From assembly GCA_026770615.1 (NCBI GenBank), contig MU631450.1, positions 229,471-251,316 of the forward strand: 21,846 nt of DNA, given 5' to 3'. The notes under the pieces are model-generated. The model was not told the origin of the DNA. It did not search any database and worked only from the letters and a program-made list of their open reading frames with translations. The translations under genes were made by a program, and so were the position numbers. The first letter of the stretch is position 1. Every line of letters starts with the position of its first letter. Positions 15,786 to 21,846 of this stretch are shown here, piece by piece. This stretch comes from Pavlovales sp. CCMP2436 (lineage: Eukaryota; Haptophyta; Pavlovophyceae; Pavlovales).

Positions 15786-18700
15786 ATGGACGGCGCGCTC
15801 CGCTGGCTCTGCGGCGAGGCCGAGGGCGCGGGCGAGCCGCCCAAGCCGCCGGCGTACGCGCCGCCGCCGCCGCTCCCGCTTGCGTCCGTCGCGCTCCGTG
15901 TCAACGGGAAGACGCGCCGGCTGCCCGCGGCGTTGGTCGGCGGGATGACGCTCGCCGAGTACCTGCGCGAGCACGAGCTGCTCACCGGCACCAAGCTGAG
16001 CTGCCGCGAGGGGGGCTGCGGCGCGTGCACCGTTCTCCTCCGCCTGCCCGGCGAGGCGGCGCCCACCCCGGCCAACGCGTGCCTGCGCTTGCTCGTGGCG
16101 TGCGACGGGTGCGATGTGACCACAGTGGAGGGGCTCGGCGACAGCCAGCGGCCGCACCCCTTCCAGGCGGCGCTGGCGAACCACGACGGCTCGCAGTGTG
16201 GCTTCTGCTCGGCGGGGATGGTCGCATCAATGGCGTCGCTGCTACTCGCGAGTCCTGAGCGGCCGCCGAGTGCGGAGGAGGTCGAGGAGGCTTTCGACGG
16301 CAACCTGTGCAGGTGCCCACCCCCCCCCCCTGTCTACAAGATATGCCCAACCCACCACCCCCCCTCTCTAGCCTTGTGCCCTTTTGCCACTCAGCTTCAA
16401 GCCCCAGCCTTCAGCCCAACGCTGCTCCAAACCCCTTCAACTCAACTGCCTGCAGACGTAAAAAAAACTAGCACAAAAAAACAGATCTCTATTTAATAAC
16501 TAACTGCCTGCAGATGCACGGGCTATCGGCGCATCCTGGACGCTGCCCACTCGCTGCTGCGCGCAAACGCGGCGGGCTCGGCGGAGGCAGTGGAGGCGGC
16601 GCAGGCGGCAGTACGCACGGCGATGGCGCAGGAGCACGCGGCGCAGGTCGACATCGAGGATCTCCACCCGCTGTCCGCACTGCCACCGTCCTCCCTGCCA
16701 CAATCCGCCCACTCACCGGCAGGCGCGTGCGCACACGCACAGGGGGGCCGCAAGGAGCCTGGCAGCTGTGGGCAACCCGGGGGCCTTTCGGGAGAGTGCG
16801 GGGGAGGCCCTCAGTCTTTTTTAAAGAATAGTTCTCAGTCCGGCAGCTGCTTCGAGCCCGGGAGAGGGCAAGAGTCCGGAAGGGGGCAAGAGTCCACGAG
16901 TGTCGTTTCGCCTCCGCCCGTGCCGCTTCCACTGCCGGGCCAGGCGGTAAGCCTAAGAACACCAACAATATATACCTCCCCGACATACCGTCACATATCC
17001 CAGTCCTGGACCTGTTTTGGAGTAAGTGTCCCGGAACCAAATGTCGGAAGCCTCCACACTGGCCGAATATAGAAATAAGTGAATAAAAAACAACCACAAC
17101 AACAACAACAACAACACAAACAGGGATTGAAGATGGGCGGCAGGGACTACTTTCGCCCCGAGTCAGTTGCAGCGGCCGTCTCTCTGCTGCGCAACCTCGC
17201 GGAATCCGGTTTTTTTTTTTTTTTTTTTTTTTTTTTGGGTTTGAATCATAAGAATATCTCAAACATAATATCGTTCTCGTTATCATTACTATAGCTATCT
17301 TCGCAAATAATAGTATAAATAATGATTTGGTGAATAAGGAGGAGTCCCGAGGTCCTATTCTGATTCTAGTTTCTAACAATTGTTATATTTTCATGTCATA
17401 TTCATTACAATTGTGATGAATATTATTCTCATCCACACTACGCATGATGGTGAGTAGGGAGGAGTCCTGAGGTCCTTGGCGCCAACACGGGGCTGAAGGG
17501 AGTCGCCAAGTACTATCCGCACGTGCAGGGGAGGGAACATGAACGAACTCAAGAAGCAGGGCTGATGCTAGGTGCGTTTAATATTATTATATTATTATTA
17601 GGGGGGGAGGGGTGAGTCCTCGAGTCCGAATGAGTCCGGCAAGCCGATGATATCAACTACACCAGACAGGAATAATATATACAACAATATTTCGTGAGAA
17701 TGATGATAGCAAGAATGATGTGACTATTGTTGATGACAGCAGTCACAGCAGCAGCAGTTACAGCAGCCACAACAACAACAACCACAACACCAACAACAAC
17801 AGCAACAATAGCAATACCAACAACAGTCACACCAACAACAACAGCAGGTGCATCGGGGCCGCTGGTCGACATTTCTTTGGTTTGTGAGATGCGCGAGCTG
17901 CTGCTGCCCGCTCACTTCCAAAATTTTCAAAGAGGAGAGTTGCTGCTGCCCGCTCACTTCCAAAAAGTGAAGACCGAAAGAGGATGTGCGACCGAAGGAG
18001 GATGTGTGACCGAAGGAGGATGTGTGACAGTGGGTGCTGCGGTGACACTCGAGCAGGTGACTTCCCTTAAAAAAGACTTCCTTAAAAAAATGTCCCCTTT
18101 TTGAAATACCCCATTTTCAATACGAACGTAATACCAAGTAGTGCTCAGACGAAACGAAGACGAATTACTCATACAAATACCAATAATAATACCCCCCTGT
18201 TAATGCGAATCTCATACAAACACTAATAACACTAATAACACTAATAACACTACCCCCCTGCTGATGCGAATCTCATCAAAACACCAATAACACTAATAAC
18301 ACTAATAACACTAATAACACTAATAACACTAATAACACTAATAACACTACCCCCTGCTGATTTTTGTACACGACTCGCAGCTCCGCAACGCCGCCCGCAC
18401 ACTCGCCACATCAAACGCCCGCTGCGCAAATGCAGATGAAAGTGTCCTCCCCTCCGCAGCTGCCGCGAACAGCTTTGGCGCCAGTATGGGTGGCGTCACT
18501 TCGGGCAGCATCACCGGTAGCGCGCTGGCGGCTGCGGCTGCAAGTGGCTGTCGCTGGGCCGCGCTGGCGAGGCACCTGCAACGCGTGGCAGGCAGACCTG
18601 TACGCTCCGTGGCCACCGTGGGAGGTAAAATAGCATTAATAATAGTAGCAAACATAGTAATAATAGCAACAACAACAGACCCGTACGCTCTGTGACCTAT

Positions 18701-21700
18701 TGTTATTCTTATTATTGTTGCTGATGTTTTTATTGGTCAGGCAGCGTGGCTCTGGGCCTCAAGCTGGGCGGCAACGGCTTCGCCTCGGACGTGCTGCTGC
18801 TCCTCGAGGCGTTGGGTGCAACCGTCGAGTTCGTGCACATCGCCGGACCCTCTCTCACTGCAGCAGCCGCACTCCTGTCCGTGGCGGGTGGGGGAGTCGG
18901 GGGAGATGTGGGGGTGCATGCGCTGCTCATCATAAATAATAAATAAAAACAATAATAATAAGATGTGGGGGTGCGTGCACTATTATCATCATCATTCCTA
19001 TTATAAATTATCAACCATTAATTATCAATGGCTAGTTATTCGTTATTCGTTATTCATAACAGGTGCGAAGTAAGCGAGAAGGTCAACGAATAAGGACTCA
19101 TATTTTCAATTATGACGAAACAAAGAAAAACGAAGAATAACACCAACAACCATAATAATTAATCATTCATAATGAATAAGAATTATTAAAAATCACAATA
19201 GCCGTAGTATTGATAATGATCAATAATCAATAATCAATAATTAATCACCATGATAATGATGGCAGGTGCGTGTGTTGCCGTTGGAGGAGCTGCGGCAAAA
19301 ATTGAAAATCGGCGAGGTGAGTTATTGTTATCATTATATATTTATTTATTATTTATTGTTAGTATAGTTTGCTACTGTGATTTGTTATCATAATTTATGA
19401 TTTGTGAGTTGTGATTTTGTGATTTGTGATTCTGATTTGTGATTCTGATTCATTAGTATGATTTCTGATTTGTGATTATGATTTGTGACTCTGATTTGTG
19501 ATTCTGATTTGTGATTCTGATTCATTAGAATGGTTTCTGATTTGTGATTATGATTTGTGATTATGATTTGTGACTCTGATTTGTGATTCTGATTTGTGAT
19601 TCTGATTCATTAGTATGATTTCTGATTTCTGATTTATGATTTCTGATTATGATTTGTGATTATGATTTGATTTGTGATTATGATTTGTGAGTATGATTTG
19701 TGATTATGATTGGTTTTTTATGATTGGTTATTTGTGATTTGTAATTTGTGATTTATGATTTGATATTTATGATTTGTCATTTGTGATGAGGTGCTATGAG
19801 TATACGTATGTGAATACATATCAAACAGCAATACGAATCAGGTGAAGAATACGGCTAACAACTAATATGAATACTAATCGCAACAATATGAATTACATGT
19901 GAATGCTGATTACAACAATACTGATTGCAACAGGTGCTGCTGCTCCGCTTCCACCTTCCCTACCTCCCCTACCTCCCCTACCCGCCCGGACTCCCTCGCG
20001 GACGCTCCCCTCCTTCTCCCGGACTCCCTTCGCCTTCGCTGCCGTTTGGCGGGCCTCCCCCTTCACTGCCTCCCCCGGACTACCCGAGCGGCCTCCCGCA
20101 CTACGCCGGGGGTGCGACGGAGCTGCGGCCGGTGGGGGCAGCTAAGGGGTGGGCAAGAGCAGCGGAGGGGGGCGCGTGTGCGCTGGAGTGCGTGTTCACG
20201 TACAAGTCCGCTCTACGCCAGCGCAACGCACACGCACTGCTCAGGTTTTTTTTAGTTTTTTTGCTCATTCTCGTTCTCATAATCTCATACTCATCACAAC
20301 CATCATGATCATGAACTCACTCAGCGCGGCGGTCACGCTGACGCTCTCGCTTGCACCCGCCCAGCCTTCGACTACACGCGCACCTGCCATTTCAGAAGCA
20401 ACCGTTACTCGTGCGGAAGTGCGTTTCGTGGGTCTGGCAGACGGGCAGGTGTGTGCTAGTTATTATGCATCAATCTGTATTCGAGTACTATCTAATTAGT
20501 TAGTTAGTGGGGCAGACGGGCAGGTGCGTGTTTGTTGTATTTCTATTTCTCCTCCTCCTCCTCCTACTTCTTCTCCTTCTTTCTGGTGACTATGCGTGTG
20601 TTGCTGTAATACCACACATCACAATACTTATGATGGGTGATCATTAGATTGACTACTTATAATGATAGATTATTGCATTATATACAATAATTGCATCGAC
20701 AGGTGGTGCGCGCGTCGTCCGCGGAGAAAGCGCTCGTCGGCCTCATGTTGGGCGACTCAGTGGGGCTGCAGCGCGTGCTGGCAGCGTTAGAGGGTACGGT
20801 TCAGGTATTTCGTTGTATTACGATTTATGACGTGTATTGTCATTGGGGGGGGTCTACATATACCACTGCTACTGCACGAGACGACGCACAAAATTACTTT
20901 TTTGTTTAATTCTTTTTCTTGTACAAAATATAATCTAATAATTCTAAGAAATTCCCCCTGGCAACTTTGCTATCCCCTCCCGTAGCTCAATCACCCCCCC
21001 CTCACCCCCTTGTCAAATGTAGCTTAATACCCCCCCCTTGTAAACTGTAGCTCAATCCCCCTTCCCCCCCCCCAGGCAGTGGCGGACAGGAGTGAGAAGG
21101 TGGCGAGGCACAAGAGAGGGCTGGTCCGCACCTACGTGTACGCGCCTATTATTTGATCTATTTGTTATTTGTAATACAATCACAAAAGCAAGTCAGCATC
21201 TACTTTTTCCGCAGCTACTTTTTCACTCCTGGCTATCCGTCTCTGACTGTCAGCACATCCTTTCTCCCTCCCGTCTATGTGCGCTGACTTCCCCCCCCCC
21301 TCCCCCTGCAGGTACAAGGCGTTGCTGCAGGCGGCGGCTTCATCATAATCACACATAACCACACTGAGAATACTAATAATCTTCGTAATATTCGCAATCA
21401 TAATTGCCGCGCAGGTACAAGGCGTTGTTGCAGGCGGCTGCTGCGGTCGACACACTGAGCCACAAGCCCGGCACCCAGCCCGGTAGCAGGCAGGAGTCCG
21501 ATAAGGAGTCCGACATGCCCGTGAAGTCCGGCATTTGGCAGGAGTCTGGGAGTCTCTCGGAAGAGTCCGGTGTGCGTTTGCTGCCCCCTTCTCTGCTGCA
21601 AGCCTCTGGCGGCGCGTTCGTGCGTCCGGTCTCGTGCGGGCGTGCGGACGTGCTGGGCAGTGTGACCAACGCGCACACGCCCATCTCCAAGCCCGAGCAC

Positions 21701-21703
21701 AAG
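15786..21703 (+). CDS. XDH: Xanthine dehydrogenase/aldehyde oxidase-family protein, 5' part (13 exons, continues past the window)
   Basis: The family hydroxylates purines or aldehydes at a molybdenum centre and passes electrons through two 2Fe-2S clusters and FAD. Phase-consistent exons: 15786-16312, 16514-16946, 17124-17208, 17458-17571, 17848-18056, 18381-18624, 18741-18913, 19266-19316, 19934-20244, 20325-20448, 20703-20804, 21076-21137, 21415-21703 (908 codons). CREGGCGACT (Cys73, 78, 81) with Cys99 binds one cluster. QCGFCS (Cys138, 141) with LCRCTGYRRI, which spans intron 1, binds the other. The FAD domain shows YFRPESVAAAVSLL, VLGANTGLKGVAKYY, VRSVATVGGSVALGL and FASDVLLLLEALGATV, then TYKSALRQRNAHALL. 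The last exon ends in AHTPISKPEHK, just before the expected molybdenum domain. Linkers are longer than usual: a Gly/Ser/Glu-rich insert after the second cluster, repeats in exon 5, and a Pro-rich insert in exon 9. XDH versus aldehyde oxidase cannot be decided here. Confidence 0.85.
16444..16514 (+). repeat. Exon-edge echo at XDH exon 2 acceptor
   Basis: AACTGCCTGCAGA occurs at 16444-16456 and again, identically, at 16502-16514, where it contains the acceptor of exon 2. An A-rich stretch lies between the two copies. Confidence 0.7.
17081..17123 (+). repeat. (CAA)n run before XDH exon 3
   Basis: CAACAACAACAA-type repeats lead into the ACAG acceptor at 17120-17123. A Gln-rich reading through them is probably intronic. 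Confidence 0.8.
17210..17236 (+). repeat. Poly-T run of 27 at the XDH intron 3 donor
   Basis: The exon ends at TCCG and the only GT is followed directly by T27. Such a long homopolymer in the transcribed strand at a donor is unusual, and its length may be unreliable. Confidence 0.9.
17331..17476 (+). repeat. Exon-edge echo at XDH exon 4 acceptor
   Basis: TGAATAAGGAGGAGTCCCGA...GGTCCT (17331-17356) and TGAGTAGGGAGGAGTCCTGA...GGTCCT (17451-17476) agree at 23 of 26 positions with a period of 120. The second copy contains the acceptor and first 19 nt of exon 4. Confidence 0.75.
17727..17847 (+). repeat. (CAR/CAN)n trinucleotide tract before XDH exon 5
   Basis: Interrupted CAA, CAG and CAC repeats run into the CAGCAG acceptor at 17847. 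Intronic by phase. Confidence 0.8.
17895..18026 (+). repeat. Coding tandem repeats inside XDH exon 5
   Basis: A 42-bp-period duplication encodes E-L-L-L-P-A-H-F-Q twice (17895 and 17937). An 18-bp unit (ACCGAAGGAGGATGTGTG) then occurs three times (17973-18026), encoding T-E-R/G-G-C-A/V. All stay in frame between the VDISLVCEMRE and VTVGAAVTLEQ motifs of the FAD domain. Confidence 0.9.
18169..18366 (+). repeat. Compound 9-bp (ACTAATAAC) and about 60-bp tandem repeat in XDH intron 5
   Basis: Runs of ACTAATAAC are interspersed with CCCCCTG(T/C)T(A/G)ATGCGAATCTCAT, which occurs twice in full and once partly (18350) just before exon 6. Confidence 0.85.
18593..18697 (+). repeat. Exon-edge echo at XDH exon 6 end
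   Basis: CAGACCTGTACGCTCCGTGG (exon, 18593) and CAGACCCGTACGCTCTGTGA (intron, 18676) match at 19 of 22 positions. The intron copy precedes exon 7. Confidence 0.7.
18904..18981 (+). repeat. Exon-edge echo at XDH exon 7 donor
   Basis: AGATGTGGGGGTGCATGCGC (18904) spans the proposed donor GG|GTGCAT and recurs as AGATGTGGGGGTGCGTGCAC (18961). The second copy has the better donor consensus GTGCGT, so the two may be alternative donors. Confidence 0.75.
19345..19790 (+). repeat. AT-rich minisatellite in XDH intron 8 (TGATTTGTGATT-type)
   Basis: Thirty or so imperfect 7-13 nt units of TGATTTGTGATT(A/C)TGATT form a tract of about 440 bp, with a longer block (…GATTCATTAGTATGATTTCTG) repeated at about 19448, 19522 and 19603. 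Confidence 0.9.
20436..20526 (+). repeat. Exon-edge echo at XDH exon 10 donor
   Basis: GGCAGACGGGCAGGTG at 20436-20451 (exon end plus donor) is repeated exactly at 20511-20526, period 75. Confidence 0.8.
20985..21075 (+). repeat. C-rich tandem repeat in XDH intron 11
   Basis: Three units of the type TGTAGCTCAAT(A/C)CCCCCC...CTTGT(C)AAA lead into the C-rich acceptor of exon 12. Confidence 0.75.
21308..21442 (+). repeat. Exon-edge echo at XDH exon 13 acceptor
   Basis: GCAGGTACAAGGCGTTGCTG...CGGCT at 21308-21339 recurs at 21411-21442 with two mismatches in 32. The downstream copy begins the long open exon. The upstream copy keeps an acceptor and frame for only about ten codons before a stop. 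Confidence 0.85.
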
Positions 21704-21846
21704 GTGCGTGTGTGTATGTGTGTGTGTGCGTGCGTTTGTGTGCGTGTGTGCGTGCGTGCGTGCGTGTGTGTGTTGTTAGTTATTTGTCATTCTGCGATGA
21801 CGCGCACACGCCCATCTCCAAGCCCGAGCACAAGGTGCGTGTGTGT
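21669..21846 (+). repeat. Exact 47-bp echo of XDH exon 13 end plus (GTGC)n tract
   Basis: ACGCGCACACGCCCATCTCC...AAG|GTGCGTGTGTGT at 21669-21715 is repeated without change at 21800-21846, period 131. Between them is a GTGC/GTGT-rich run. Both copies can supply an AAG|GTGCGT donor, or the second copy's AG an acceptor. The window ends inside the second copy, so the match may be longer. Confidence 0.9.

Noticed and set aside
15617..16258. Plus-strand frame of 213 codons overlapping XDH exon 1
   Set aside because: Arg-rich; the overlapping frame contains the intact 2Fe-2S cysteine motifs.
17724..17963. Cys-rich minus-strand frame
   Set aside because: Antisense of the CAR trinucleotide tract and of XDH exon 5.
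20985..21075. tRNA-like GTAGCTCAAT strings in XDH intron 11
   Set aside because: Only the D-arm-like string repeats; no acceptor stem, anticodon arm or T arm can be formed around it.

Overview
The window is nuclear DNA from a eukaryote, most likely a marine microalga. A haptophyte is my best guess, at moderate confidence. Five things point there: spliced genes with GC-rich third codon positions; donors rich in GTGCGY and GTACGC, plus a probable GC-AG intron; long simple-sequence introns; interstitial TTAGGG tracts; and a multi-pass membrane protein with a TIR-like tail of a kind that I recall being common in haptophyte and stramenopile algae. There is no bacterial gene organisation.

Layout. 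Positions 1-542 hold the last intron and last exon of an unrecognised gene. Positions 543-1911 are gene-poor and end in a cluster of palindromes beside a TATA-like box. Positions 1912-4197 (minus) carry a spliced membrane/TIR-like gene interrupted by an in-frame TAG and a one-base frame change. Head to head with it, 4264-5450 (plus) encodes an APE1/exonuclease III-type endonuclease-exonuclease-phosphatase protein with a one-base frame change. Positions 5451-6898 hold a hairpin-forming AT-rich element and a duplicated segment upstream of the gene for ribosomal protein eL39 (RPL39, 6899-7157, two coding exons). Positions 8233-8473 are a foldback element, and 8586-9275 may encode a small secreted protein.

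Positions 9276-13518 are a repeat island. Inverted arms of about 150 bp (9411-9557 and 12514-12674) frame 3.26 kb that contains a degenerate AAGCTACG-type satellite, a large palindrome built on telomere-like sequence, a small two-exon gene (11023-11317, minus) and two blocks of GC-rich 83-100 bp tandem repeats. Positions 13519-15160 (minus) encode an armadillo-repeat plus BTB/POZ protein with one frameshift and one in-frame TAG.

The right third (15786-21846) is the 5' part of a single xanthine dehydrogenase/aldehyde oxidase-family gene. Thirteen exons can be joined in a consistent phase (908 codons). They cover the two 2Fe-2S domains, the FAD domain and its C-terminal CODH-like part; the molybdopterin domain lies beyond the window. 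The genes do not form a pathway together.

The most interesting signal is in the introns. At seven exon edges of this gene, and at one edge of the unrelated gene at the left end, a 13-47 bp copy of the exon/intron boundary recurs 50-440 bp away inside the neighbouring intron. Several introns also have AGGTG at both ends. This fits introns born or reshaped by local duplication of AG|GT-containing exon edges.
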